Source: Onchidella celtica
Lineage: Eukaryota > Mollusca > Gastropoda > Systellommatophora > Onchidiidae
Length of the DNA: 64,000 bases
Assembly (NCBI GenBank): GCA_963931925.1
Contig: OZ007574.1
Location: 34,842,961 to 34,906,960, forward strand
Reading direction: 5' to 3'
The notes beneath the pieces are model-generated. The model was not told the origin of the DNA. It did no database searches and saw nothing but the letters and a program-made list of their open reading frames with translations. Shown in pieces: positions 1 to 8,813 of this stretch (positions are counted from its first letter, which is position 1; each line of letters begins with the position of its first letter). The position numbers were made by a program, and so were the translations under genes.

Positions 1-23
1 GAGCTCTTGTTGATAGTCTTATG

Positions 24-566
24 ATATGTGAGTGTGCATGAGAAAACCCGGTATAAGTCTGCAGAGCTGATTTTGAGGATAACGGCTTTGAAGTGAAAAT
101 ATGGGTCCGACACAAACTTCCAACTTTGGCTGTTGTTTAGGGGACCGTGGCATGTTACAGGGTAAACTGTAGACGAGCAGTGAACACCACTCACTATGAT
201 CTCTATAACGGCTTTGTAATTAGACTACGGTCTCCTAACAAGATTCAAAAACTTCCGATTTGGCTGTTGCTAGGGGACCGTGGCATGTTACAGGGTAAAC
301 TGTAGATGAGCAGTGAACACTACTCACTATGATCTCTATAACTGCTTAGTTATTAGACTACGGTCTCCTAACAGCAGTCACTCCAATATTACTTGGTCAA
401 TTAGCTATTGCCACTTATAGGATTAAATACCATTTTCTCAAAATCTTGTTTTAGGGGGGTCATTGTCTTCAATTTATCAGAAATGTCTTGTCTTTTATTA
501 TATGTACAGAACTCAAAATGTCATGTTGCCGACTTATGCCGGGTTTTCTCATGCACACTCACATAT
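24..566. mobile_element. Inverted-repeat (foldback/MITE-like) element
   Basis: Positions 24-59 and 531-566 are inverted copies of one another, 35 of 36 bases matching, so the 543-bp segment can fold into a stem with a 470-base loop. The interior carries a two-copy 133-bp tandem duplication and no usable reading frame. Such geometry fits a non-autonomous foldback or MITE-type DNA transposon. No target duplication was found at the outer edges, so the superfamily is unassigned and the true ends may lie slightly inside or outside the repeats. Confidence 0.55.
115..380 (+). repeat. Two-copy 133-bp tandem duplication
   Basis: The segment around 115-247 is repeated at 248-380 with a constant offset of 133 bases. 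Examples are the GGGGACCG blocks at 140 and 273 and the CGGTCTCCTAACA blocks near the ends of both copies. Roughly nine of ten bases agree. It sits wholly inside the inverted-repeat element. Confidence 0.8.
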
Positions 567-900
567 GAGTTGTAGAAATTCTCCCTTCTTCTTTCCGGGT
601 CACAGTTTAGAGCTATCCATGATTTTATTTCTATTTCTTCTATTTCTGATTACAAATAATGTTTTTAGCTCTTGGAAGTCAATATTTTTGGCATTGCCCA
701 AATTTCAGATCTGCATCTATCATGTGATGCATATTAATATTCCTATGTAATTATGGTGTAGAAATTGTTCCATCTTCCCCAAGGTCACACACCAGCGCTG
801 TCCATCATTTTCATTTTCATTTCTCCAGCTTACAAAATACTATTTCAACTCTTAAAAGTCAACAGTTTTGCCTTTGCCAAAGTATACGGCTTGCGTTTGA
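567..900 (+). repeat. Diverged direct duplication, about 185-bp spacing
   Basis: The stretch from about 568 (GTAGAAATT, then a TCTT-rich block, GGTCACA and CTATCCATGATTTT) recurs from about 757 (GTAGAAATT, GGTCACA, CTGTCCATCATTTT), continuing through the TTTTTGGCATTGCC / TTTTTGCCTTTGCC blocks. Similarity is perhaps two thirds, so it is an old duplication. No coding potential is evident. Confidence 0.5.
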
Positions 901-1040
901 GTTTGGAAAAAGCACGTCGACCCGGTAACGGTGATAATAATTATTGTGCTACGAAAAAGCAAGACGATAGACAGAATAAAACAGAAGGATAGGACAGAGG
1001 GAGAACCTGCCAGCAGCGTCCACCAGCCACCCGCTGCCGA
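898..1040 (+). repeat. Dispersed repeat family M, copy 1
   Basis: This block matches 14130-14256 in the same orientation. Shared segments include GAGTTTGGAAAAA near the left side, ATTGTGCT in the middle, GATAGGACAGA, and CGTCCACCA near the right side. Both copies are non-coding. Two copies in 64 kb imply a repeat of appreciable genomic copy number, but no ends, target duplications or promoter boxes can be read. Confidence 0.6.
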
Positions 1041-1852
1041 ATATTAATCAGATCTCAGACCTGAATGGTCTTACTTTCTCTCTCTCTCTCTCTCTGTGTT
1101 TTTTTTAATGTGGCTGTCACAGAAAACAGGGGAACTGGAAGAAAATACAAACAGTACTGAATTGACTTGGTTCACTACTAGACATACTGTGTAGTTTATT
1201 TTTTTTGCTTCAGATAGGTAGGAATAACATACGGGGATTGGGGATTGGAGGGAGGTGGGGCTGCTTGCAACATTACCATTGATAAGGATCTCAGAATGCA
1301 TTAATCGGGGGCTTTACCTTTGGCCCCGTAAGGACAAATAGGGCCGGATAATATTAAACCTAATCTGGACCCCCGCTTGGAAAATAAATCATGGACTTGC
1401 AACTTCTGAATCTCCCCCGAGACTAAGTGGGGGCCAAGGAATATATTATATATTATTATACAGACGCGATGTCCTCTACTACTGTGCCATGTATTATGCG
1501 CCCACACTGGTTCCAAACCTGGTTTCAATATCTCTTAGGCCAGGAGTTCCCAGCCCCTTTTGTCCCGTTTCCCGTTTACCCCTCTTCGAACTATAACTCT
1601 TAGAAAGTAAGCTCCCCCCCCCCACCGCCCTTCACCTCCCCCCCGCCCCCCCCCCCGCGCCACCCGCCCTGTGGTGTTCCGTAATTTAAGTTTACAATAA
1701 TAAATCAACTGAAAAGGAGGGCAATTTTGATATTATTTTTAACGTCATTTTTTTCCAGGTTTAAATATCAATAACAATAGCACGTGACAATGTTATTTCA
1801 AAAACAAAAATGAAGACAAATCCAGGCTCAGCAAATTTATCCCAGGGCAGGC
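1041..1852. other. Non-coding tract with CT and poly-C runs
   Basis: Contains a short (CT)n at about 1077-1096 and long C homopolymer runs between 1613 and 1657. Open frames here are short and low-complexity. Nothing resembles a known gene. Confidence 0.6.
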
Positions 1853-1950
<98 letters not shown>

Positions 1951-1951
1951 G

Positions 1952-2016
<65 letters not shown>

Positions 2017-2055
2017 ATCTATCTCTCTCTCTATCTATCTATCTATCTATCTATC
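1853..2055 (+). repeat. (CTAT)n microsatellite
   Basis: About 200 bases of nearly pure CTAT tetranucleotide with a few CTGT and CTCT interruptions. It is open in several frames purely because the unit lacks stop codons in those frames (Leu-Ser-Ile-Tyr repeats), and is not coding. Confidence 0.97.
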
Positions 2056-2164
2056 AATATCTAGTGCAAGTGAATTCTCAAAGACTTAACTAATCAGTGA
2101 AATTGTGCGAGTGCTAGGGAATTTCCCTATCATGACATTTCCTCTCTGTTGCATCAGCTGGTAT

Positions 2165-2503
2165 TTAGTATTTGTCCGTTACACATACCTCTCGAGCACA
2201 TTGCCGAATCATAAGGGAAATGTCACACAAAGCGGCACTTATTTCTGTGCTTTGCTCGTTCACACTTGAATGCATTTGATGTGTTTGCCAGCGGACTGGT
2301 AAGTGAAGCCTGGGGATTTCTTTCAATAAACGCTTGATATTCGCTTGTTTATACTTTTCTTTGTTTTCTCGATGATGTAGTTTTTGTAGTTTCATACATT
2401 CTTTACATTTTGCTTTTTGACCATCAAGAACTTTACTTTCTTTACAAAATAGATAAAGTGGTTTTTGAATCAAACAAGTATTGCAACTTTTAAAGTCCTC
2501 CAT
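2165..2503 (-). CDS. Small Cys-rich HNH-like reading frame, possible fragment
   Basis: A 112-codon frame whose first 60 residues have the spacing CNTC, then a Lys-Pro-Leu-x-x-Phe-like segment, a DGQ turn, CKEC, and a Lys/Glu-rich helix with HRENKEKYK. That layout (two CxxC pairs about 20 residues apart with a DG between them) is the N-terminal zinc module often seen in small HNH endonucleases of phages and large DNA viruses. The His-Asn-His core itself is not visible, and the last 50 residues look unrelated, as if the frame had drifted or been spliced onto other sequence. It may be a relic of a viral or mobile-element gene, an exon, or chance. No promoter or polyadenylation signal was recognised. 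Confidence 0.3.
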   Translation of the reverse strand: MEDFKSCNTCLIQKPLYLFCKESKVLDGQKAKCKECMKLQKLHHRENKEKYKQANIKRLLKEIPRLHLPVRWQTHQMHSSVNEQSTEISAALCDISLMIRQCAREVCVTDKY

Positions 2504-2513
2504 TTTTTATTAG

Positions 2514-2627
2514 TAGTATTCAAGAATGAGGAGTCTGGATTATCTTGATTTTTTTTTTTTTTTGAGCGAGCGACGCCAGTAGAAAACAACAATTGAGGGG
2601 TCCAGACTCGTCATTCTTATTACTTCC
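2514..2627. repeat. Imperfect inverted repeat flanking a poly-T
   Basis: The segment ending AGGAGTCTGGA near 2540 and the segment TCCAGACTCGTC from about 2600 are inverted copies of roughly 24 bases, with about 60 bases between them including a T homopolymer. It lies just upstream of the HNH-like frame on the minus strand. It could be a small palindromic element or a leftover transposon terminus. Confidence 0.4.
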
Positions 2628-2630
2628 ATC

Positions 2631-2854
2631 TGCTGTCTGTCTGTCTGTCAGTATGCCTGTCTGTCTGTATGCATGTATGCATGTATATGTATGTACTGTA
2701 TGTATTTATGTATGTATGTACTGTATGTATGTACTGTATGTATGTACTGTATGTATGTATGCACTGTATGTACTGTATGTATGTATGTGCTGTATGTACT
2801 GTATGTATGTATGTATGTATGTATGCATGTATGTATGTATGTATGTATGTATGT
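2631..2854 (+). repeat. (TGTC)n/(ATGT)n microsatellite, LINE 5' flank
   Basis: A tract of CTGT units changing to ATGT, with ACTG interruptions, running directly into the first LINE fragment. Its Cys/Met/Tyr/Val-rich open frames are artefacts of the repeat unit. Confidence 0.95.
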
Positions 2855-3339
2855 GTCTCAATGGATGTCAACAATTTAAAGGAATGTACTCAGAAAGGCA
2901 TGACAGAATTGTAAATTATTTGTATGAACACATCTCCAATAAATTAGCCAGTGATGAATGTGTAGTGACAACCAACAAATGTGTTCAGGTGGACGAAAAC
3001 ATCCCCAACAAGCCTGATATACTCATATTAGATGAAAAGAACAAAGATGCTTTTATTGTAGAAATTGCTGTCCCATTTGACAAATTCATCGATTTATGTT
3101 TTCGTGAAAAGTTTTTGAAATATCTATCATTGCATAATGATATGAATGACAAGGGCTACCACTGTAGAATCATTGTTATTATCGTGGGAGCATTGGGGAT
3201 TGTTCATAACAAAGCCGCATCAGGGTTAAAAATGCTAGGTTTCAGCAATAGGCAGTCAACTAGTATGTGCAAGTTTATCAGCATTAGCGCAATTATAGGT
3301 TCGCAAAGAGTATGGAAGAGAAGGTATAATTTAATCTGA
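2855..3339 (+). pseudogene. LINE ORF C-terminus with restriction-like endonuclease signature
   Basis: The frame enters from the microsatellite and gives about 155 residues of real protein-like sequence. It contains YSERHDRIVNYLYEH near the start, then NKPDILILDEKN, and FIVEIAVPFDKF. A Pro-Asp followed 14 residues later by Glu, then hydrophobic strands and IIVIIVGALGIVH, matches the PD-(D/E)XK restriction-like endonuclease domain found after RT in R2/R4-type LINEs, where it nicks the target DNA. Only this C-terminal part remains, so it is a truncated copy with no RT. The apparent N-terminus encoded by the microsatellite is spurious. The clade cannot be fixed without the RT. Confidence 0.65.
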
Positions 3340-3478
3340 TTGAAATAACGTACAAAATGTAATGTCTATTGTACGGAATATATTGGTGTGTTGTACAGCT
3401 GAAGATGGTTGAATATGTGATTGTGTAAATGGATGTATTCATTGCATGTAAAATCATATAGTCAATAAAGTTCTTGAA

Positions 3479-3480
<2 letters not shown>
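2855..3480 (+). mobile_element. 5'-truncated LINE, copy 1, inserted in (ATGT)n
   Basis: A non-LTR retrotransposon 3' end: a C-terminal protein segment to the stop at 3337-3339, a 3' untranslated region of about 140 bases, an AATAAA-like CAATAAAG near 3463, and an end at GTTCTTGAAAT followed directly by (ATGT)n. A second, shorter copy of the same 3' end lies at 3579-3845 and differs at about four positions in 265, so both insertions are recent. The absence of upstream RT sequence is the usual 5' truncation. Both sides of the insert are (ATGT)n. Either this repeat is the target, or it is the element's own tail expanded after insertion. Confidence 0.8.
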
Positions 3481-3509
<29 letters not shown>

Positions 3510-3578
3510 TGTATGTACTGACTATATGTATGTGTGTATATAGTGTATGTATGTATGTATGTATGTATGTCATACATA
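3481..3578 (+). repeat. (ATGT)n between LINE copies
   Basis: ATGT repeats with small interruptions. The final bases read GTATGTATGT then CATACATAC, so the repeat reverses strand just before LINE copy 2 begins. Confidence 0.9.
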
Positions 3579-3845
3579 CCGCATCAGGGTTAAAAATGCT
3601 AGGTTTCAGCAATAGGCAGTCAACTAGCATGTGCAAGTTTATCAGCATTAGCGCAATTATAGGTTCGCAAAGAGTATGGAAAAGAAGGTATAATTTAATC
3701 TGATTGAAATAACGTACAAAATGTAATGTCTATTGTACGGAATATATTGGTGTGTTGTACAGCTGAAGATGGTTGAATATGTGATTATGTAAATGGATGT
3801 ATTCATTGCATGTAAAAATCATATAGTCAATAAAGTTCTTGAAAT
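3579..3845 (+). mobile_element. 5'-truncated LINE, copy 2
   Basis: Repeats the last 267 bases of copy 1 (from CCGCATCAGGG through GTTCTTGAAAT), including the last 40 codons, the stop and the 3' untranslated region. About four substitutions or one-base indels separate the two. It ends at the same base as copy 1 and is followed again by (ATGT)n, which supports independent 3'-primed insertion or duplication within the microsatellite. Confidence 0.8.
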
Positions 3846-3878
3846 ATGTATGTATGTACGTATGAATGTATGTATGTT

Positions 3879-3912
<34 letters not shown>

Positions 3913-4018
3913 TGTGTGTGTGTGTGTATGTGTGTATGTGTGTATGTATGTATGTAGTGTATGTATGTATGTATGTATGTATGTAGGCCTATGTATGTAT
4001 GTATATCTATCTATTATA
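3846..4018 (+). repeat. (ATGT)n, (GT)n and (GA)n compound microsatellite
   Basis: Tail-side repeat of LINE copy 2: ATGT units, then GT, a short GA block at about 3898-3911, GT again and ATGT to the end. Confidence 0.92.
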
Positions 4019-5513
4019 TTATCTTTACCAACCCCCACCAGGGTTAATTTTCCCAAGCTGAGAACCCCTGTCCTTGACTGATGCCCCCCCTCCCCTTCCC
4101 CCAAAATTGCTCCTGTCGACTGTTTGTTCTGCGGGTTCAGTTGCCAATTTTTTATTGTGTCCACGTCATGACGTGGCCTCCGGTCTCCCCAGTATCGAGA
4201 AGGTCCCAGGGCGGCAATTCCCCTATTTGCAAATCCACCCTTCTCCCCTCCCATGTCCCCTTTACCGCACCCATTAATTCTATGGCTACTAATCACTGGT
4301 TACGGAAGCATTATAATGTTTCAGCCTATGTCCCACATAACACAATAAAACTGTAGTATTATATATTTTGATTAGCACGTAGGCCTACATAGGTGCTAGT
4401 GTCCCTGTATCCAAAGGCGTAGCCTACGAGACTAGGACAGGGGAGATTGGGGTTGGGGGTCGGGGGTGGGGGGGAGCAACTGTCCTCCCAGATTTGGACA
4501 AAACAGTCAAGGGAAATGAGAGCATAACAAGAAGGAGAAAAAATAGGACACATCATTATCAATGTGAAATTTAGGGCAAGTCATCTCCTGTGCACCACAT
4601 AATAAGGAAGGCGTTCCCATACATACCTTTATCCGGAAGTCGAGAGTCTTTAAACGTTTCAGAAACCGCAGATTTATTAAAGAAGATTTCGAAGTTTAAT
4701 ATTCAGTTCAGTTTGTTGTAACATCAGCTTAGTAGATTTATTGAATGTATCTATTATATATTTCAGTAACTTGCAACCTTTGGCATGACTAACTGACCAA
4801 ACTATACACTCTTCAGGCCTTAAATTTGGCAGGAAGGTGGCAATTGAGATAAGGAAGATGATGGCTATAATTAAAAGTCATTTACTTCAAGCATGTATTT
4901 TTAATAAATAACAATGTTGAATACCTATGTAACATCTGTATTTTTGCATGTTTGTTTCGTACTATTATAGTACCCTGCATGCCATAAAAAGTAACCGTAT
5001 CATCAAGCGTTCAGTTTGGTGCGTAGTGTTCTGGTGCGCAAGAGTTCTGAAGCAAGACTGTAGTTTATTACTTTTATTGTACTAGAGAGGGGGGGGGGGA
5101 ATCACATGATTGTTTATTCTGGGCAATGCCCGGTAGCTCATCTAGTTAGAAAATAATTTACTTCTTGCGTCTAGGTAGTGAATGAGCAGTCGACCTGCTG
5201 TTTTGCAGTGCACAAAAGGTACTTTGTTATCCCGATACAGAGACACCGATATTATGTTAACCACGTCAAGTTTGTCCTGATTGTCAATATGCGTCATATC
5301 ATACCCCTCCCCTTCCCCCCGTCCCCAAGAAATGAGGGAAAAGGGGGAGGGGATATTAATTAGCTGTGGGGATAACCACAAGCTATTAATAGAATTGCAA
5401 TAAGCGGTTAATAGAATTGCAGCATGTAAAAGGCCAAAATCGTTATTAATACTATGTTATTTATTTGAAGAAAAATACACCTTTATATTATGTCAGTGAT
5501 ACTTGAGTAATAG
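4019..5513. other. Unassigned non-coding sequence
   Basis: Contains C-rich (4084-4101) and G-rich (4441-4474, 5088-5100) runs and ordinary AT-rich sequence. I see no gene, RNA or element ends that can be supported. Confidence 0.5.
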
Positions 5514-5790
5514 CATCATTGTTTATCACAAGTTTTAACAGATATCGAATTGATATCCCTTTTTAACATTACCTTGTCTACGTAAGATTCTGACTTTCAT
5601 CACTGTTTATCAGCAAGAGTTTTAACAGATCTCGTGTTAACATCTGGTTTTTTTTAGGATATTACCCTGTTTATGGAAGATTCGGTCTTTACAGCATTGT
5701 TTAAAACGTGTTTTAACGGAGGTTGAGCTGGCATCCTGTTTTTATATTATTATTTTGTTTTTGGGAGATTTGGCCTTTTCGGATCCTTTG
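5514..5790 (+). repeat. Degenerate minisatellite, unit about 95-100 bp, three copies
   Basis: Three diverged units share the order TTTTAACAG or TTTTAACGG, an ATC/CATC(C/T) block, a (T)n-rich ATTACC(T/C)TGT or ATTATTATTTTGT block, and (G/T)(A/G)AGATT followed by TCTTT or CCTTTTC. A further related unit lies apart at about 6270-6365 (GTCTCGAATCAACATCCTG, then GGGAGATTCCGTCTTTTCAG). The unit is non-coding. Confidence 0.5.
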
Positions 5791-5949
5791 TTGTGTCAAT
5801 GAAATACTAAAGTATTCAGTGGGCAGTTTACCTAAGTTTAATTCCCCAGTAACACTTGAGAATATGCCATGAAGCGTAATCATTACAATTTCATCAGACT
5901 GTGTCTGTAAAATTACTGTAAAACCTGTTAATTTGGGTCAGAATCAGTG

Positions 5950-5993
5950 CAATTATTATTATTATTATAATAATAATAATTATTATTATTATT
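5950..5993. repeat. (ATT)n/(AAT)n palindromic microsatellite
   Basis: An ATT run switches to AAT and back to ATT, making a self-complementary stretch able to form a short hairpin. Confidence 0.85.
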
Positions 5994-6442
5994 TGGGCAG
6001 TGCCAAATTCAAATATAAGAACAACTTGAGTACCTTTTGTTTATTTGTTATTTTCATTTACCTTTTTTTTTCCTTTTCGTTGTTATTAAAGTGCTGCCCT
6101 AGTTTTATAACTCGTGGCAGATAAAAATAATGACTAGCAAAGATTGCCGTAACGAGGGCTGAGACTTAAAGGGCGCGATGGACAGTGGTTGTTGTCTCGG
6201 TATGCCTATTTATTTGCTATGGTGTCTGTGCTTCTTTTTTTTTCTTCCTCTTATTATTATTGTTGTTTTTCTGTTTATCTAGAGTTTTAGTGGGTCTCGA
6301 ATCAACATCCTGTTCTTATTTTATCTTAATTTATATGGGAGATTCCGTCTTTTCAGCTTTTGCACAATTATTTTCTTGTGTTTTCGTTAATATTTTTTCT
6401 CGGCGTTAAACAAACAGCCTGTTTCAATTATTTTCTTACTTC

Positions 6443-6621
6443 TAAGTCTAATCTATTTAAGGTCGGTTTTGACCTCAGACTTGAACTTCCTATGAATCCA
6501 TTAGCGAGGCAGTCTTGTTTCAGACTTGGCCAATGGGTGATGTCCCGTTTAACACCCACAGTCCTCATCATAGACTAACTAAAACCGAAGCAAAACAGTT
6601 GACCCAGAGTGCTACTAGCCT
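6443..6621 (+). mobile_element. MITE family A, copy 1
   Basis: Shares with other family A copies the ordered blocks GGTCGGTTTTGAC, CAGACTTGAACTTCC, GAATCCATTAGCGAGGCAG, CTTGTTTCAG, TCCCGTTTAAC and, near the right end, AAACCGAAGCAAAAC. Left and right halves are partly complementary (GTCGGTTTTGA versus AAAACCGA), as in palindromic non-autonomous DNA transposons. The right terminus resembles AGTGCTACTAGCCT. No coding capacity. Confidence 0.6.
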
Positions 6622-6739
6622 AGCTGTAGAGGTTTGTTAAATATTTATATCGTAGAATTGATGTTTCTCGGCTGTCGTCAAAGAACAACTTTCAAAGCTG
6701 TCCTAAAATTCCCCCTTCCCCACCCCTGGTTTCATCTGG

Positions 6740-7030
6740 ACCACAGACGCCGGGTTGAGTTCGCGAGACTGGCTGCGATACCGCGAGAAGCGGTAACAAC
6801 AGCCTGTAGCGGGGTACCCGGGGTGCCGGGTGCGAAGAGGGTAAACGAACAGTTAGCCGTGGATCGAAGTCACAGTTGCTTCTCAGAACAGCGCGAAGCG
6901 CGTGCCCCAAACGGTCGCTTCTTTGAGTATTTTGTCTCCTTGACTCTGCGAGTGATTTCCTACCCGAATTCTGTAAGGAGGTCAAGCGCAGTTCAGCAGA
7001 GCGAGATACTGTTCCATTGGACGTCAGCAT
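6740..7030. other. CpG-rich, GC-rich patch
   Basis: This stretch is markedly richer in CG dinucleotides than its surroundings (for example CGAGACTGGCTGCGATACCG and GCGCGAAGCGCGTG) and open in long frames on both strands. The two predicted peptides have no recognisable motif. It may be a remnant of a GC-rich element or a regulatory CpG cluster; neither can be shown here. Confidence 0.3.
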
Positions 7031-7201
7031 TTTTTTTACACATAGATCAGTTGCCATCGCTAACGATTCATGGGAGCTAAGTAAGTTGAATCAAAGCAGC
7101 CTTTTCTCTCTCTTCGAAAAATAGTTATAGGGCAGTTTTTTCTTTGTTTGTCCGTTTGTGTTTTGATGCCTTAAACGGTAAGCTTAAAGAAGGGGTTCTT
7201 A

Positions 7202-7728
7202 TGTCATCGGGTATTTTCCAAATTGTTGTATGTGCATTTTTGTCTTTTCGAGAAAATGGGGATCCAAACATTGAAGAGTTATGTAAAATTAGAGGGCAAC
7301 ATTGTGTCAGAAACACATTCCTCGGAAAGTTTTTCACCGATTGAAATGACACTTTGTCCCCTTTGAAGGACAAGGTTCTAACTCCCTTTCATCAATTTCT
7401 GAGAAATGGTGGATTCAATTTTCATGCGATGATAGCTTTTAGAGTAAGAATTTTTTTTTTTTTTTTTAGTAAGTTTACAAATTGTTTTTACGAATTACAC
7501 GCCGAATCTGCTTGATACTTTGACACGCAATGGAGAAGGCTTGTAGAAGTTGTGTGTAGTGTGTAACTCAGTTCATCCAAAAAAGTGGAGATAGAACCTT
7601 GTCGTTCTAAGGGGAAGACTTGTTATACCAAATGAAATTAGGAAAACCATTTTCATGTTAAAACCTCAAAATCAGCAAAATGTCGCCTACAGCAAGCAAT
7701 ATGGCAAATACCCCATGATATACTAGAA
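7202..7728 (-). mobile_element. MITE family I, copy 1 (longest copy)
   Basis: The left end (CATCGGGTATTTTCCAAATT then GTTGTATG) and the right end (CAATATGGCAAATACC then CCATGATATA) are inverted versions of each other and match the ends of copies at 12671, 25102 and 39893. Internal blocks such as AAAGTTTTTCACCGATTG also match the 39893 copy in reverse orientation. At 527 bp this copy is about twice as long as the others and holds about 300 bases of unique interior, including a 17-T run. No transposase frame is present. Confidence 0.6.
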
Positions 7729-7764
7729 GGCGAATGGTGCGCTGAGTAGGATCTGTGTTGTGTG

Positions 7765-7918
7765 TCTGTTTCTGACTCAGACCTGAGCTTCCCTTGAATC
7801 AACGAGCAAAACAAATTTATACGTTTCAGTCTCGTCAGTATTCACGTTTAATTCCATAGTCTACATTTGCCACTGAAACCCAGGCAAAATAAACCTGAAC
7901 TCAGTGTGCCACCGGTCT
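7765..7918 (+). mobile_element. MITE family A, copy 2
   Basis: Contains CTGACTCAGACCTGAGCTTCC, GAATCAACGAGC, GTTTCAGTCTCGTCAGT and the right end AACTCAGTGTGCCACCGGTCT, in the same order as the other family A copies. The left terminus is poorly preserved. Confidence 0.6.
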
Positions 7919-7993
7919 CACTGGTCTGATAAGGTCCATTGTTCTGTAAATTGTGGGTGTGAATAATTATAATGGTTTTGCTTTTTTCCGCTC

Positions 7994-7994
<1 letters not shown>

Positions 7995-8061
<67 letters not shown>

Positions 8062-8159
8062 CAGATAGACAGATAGATAGATAGATGAATAATAGATAAA
8101 TAGATAGACAGACAGACAGATAGACAGACAGATAGATAGATAAATAGATAGATAGATGG
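7995..8159 (+). repeat. (GATA)n/(GACA)n microsatellite
   Basis: Pure GATA at the left, with GACA and AATA variants accumulating to the right. Confidence 0.96.
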
Positions 8160-8413
8160 ATCTATAGATATAAATAGATCTCTGAGAACTTAATACCTTG
8201 TAATGGAATGCTCAGCAATAAGAGTATCGTAAGTCTCGGAAGCATAGGCCAAAGAGATGGGAAAGTTATTCAGTGGCACAAAGTAAGCACCAAAAATATG
8301 ATTTACTATCACCAGCTGGCGTGGAAGTCGTTCAGTTGTACCACATACATTATTATTGAGAAAAATCCCTCGAAACTCACCTTCATTTAGGCTTGTAGCT
8401 CACTGTCAAATGT

Positions 8414-8512
8414 GTTTTGCGTCGGTTTTGTCTCAGAATTGAATTTTCCTCGAATCAACTAGCGAAGCAGATTTGTTTCAATCTCATTAGTGTGCAAGGT
8501 CCCGTTTAACTT
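8414..8512 (+). mobile_element. MITE family A, copy 3 (left half only)
   Basis: GCGTCGGTTTTGTCTCAG, CGAATCAACTAGCGAAGCAG, TTTCAATCTCATTAGTG and GGTCCCGTTTAAC follow the family A consensus. The right half is missing. Confidence 0.55.
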
Positions 8513-8771
8513 TTGATATTGCGATGTGCGGATCGTTGTTTCGTTTTCGGATGCTATGAAATCTGCATTTGAACCACTATCTAATTTACAAGGCATTGAA
8601 GGCATTTCCCACAGGATCTTCACTGCGGTTTACGAATCATCTAGTATGCACAGTGCTAAAGGCGGAGCATATAAGGCTTTATGATGATTGAAATGTTTCA
8701 AACCGAAATTGAAAAAGTCTTTGCTCTGCGAAATTACATTAGTTACGGTGGAGGGCAGTCTCCTCTGTTTG

Positions 8772-8813
<42 letters not shown>

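Noticed and set aside
115..380. Direct repeats as a CRISPR array
   Set aside because: Only two copies of a 133-bp unit in an animal genome; no spacer architecture or cas genes.
1533..1620. CAGGAGTTCCCAG as a hAT element end
   Set aside because: No matching inverted partner or 8-bp duplication could be found downstream.
1810..2064. Open frames of Leu-Ser-Ile-Tyr repeats here and at 10337, 14458, 45768 and 62326
   Set aside because: They are translations of (CTAT)n or (GATA)n microsatellites, open only because the repeat unit lacks stop codons.
2593..2854. N-terminal Cys/Met/Tyr/Val-rich extension of the LINE frame
   Set aside because: Encoded by the (ATGT)n microsatellite; the real protein sequence begins at about 2855.
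4046..4076. CTGAGAACCCCTG as the right end of a hAT element
   Set aside because: No left end with the complementary CAGGGGTTCTCAG was found within the preceding few kilobases.
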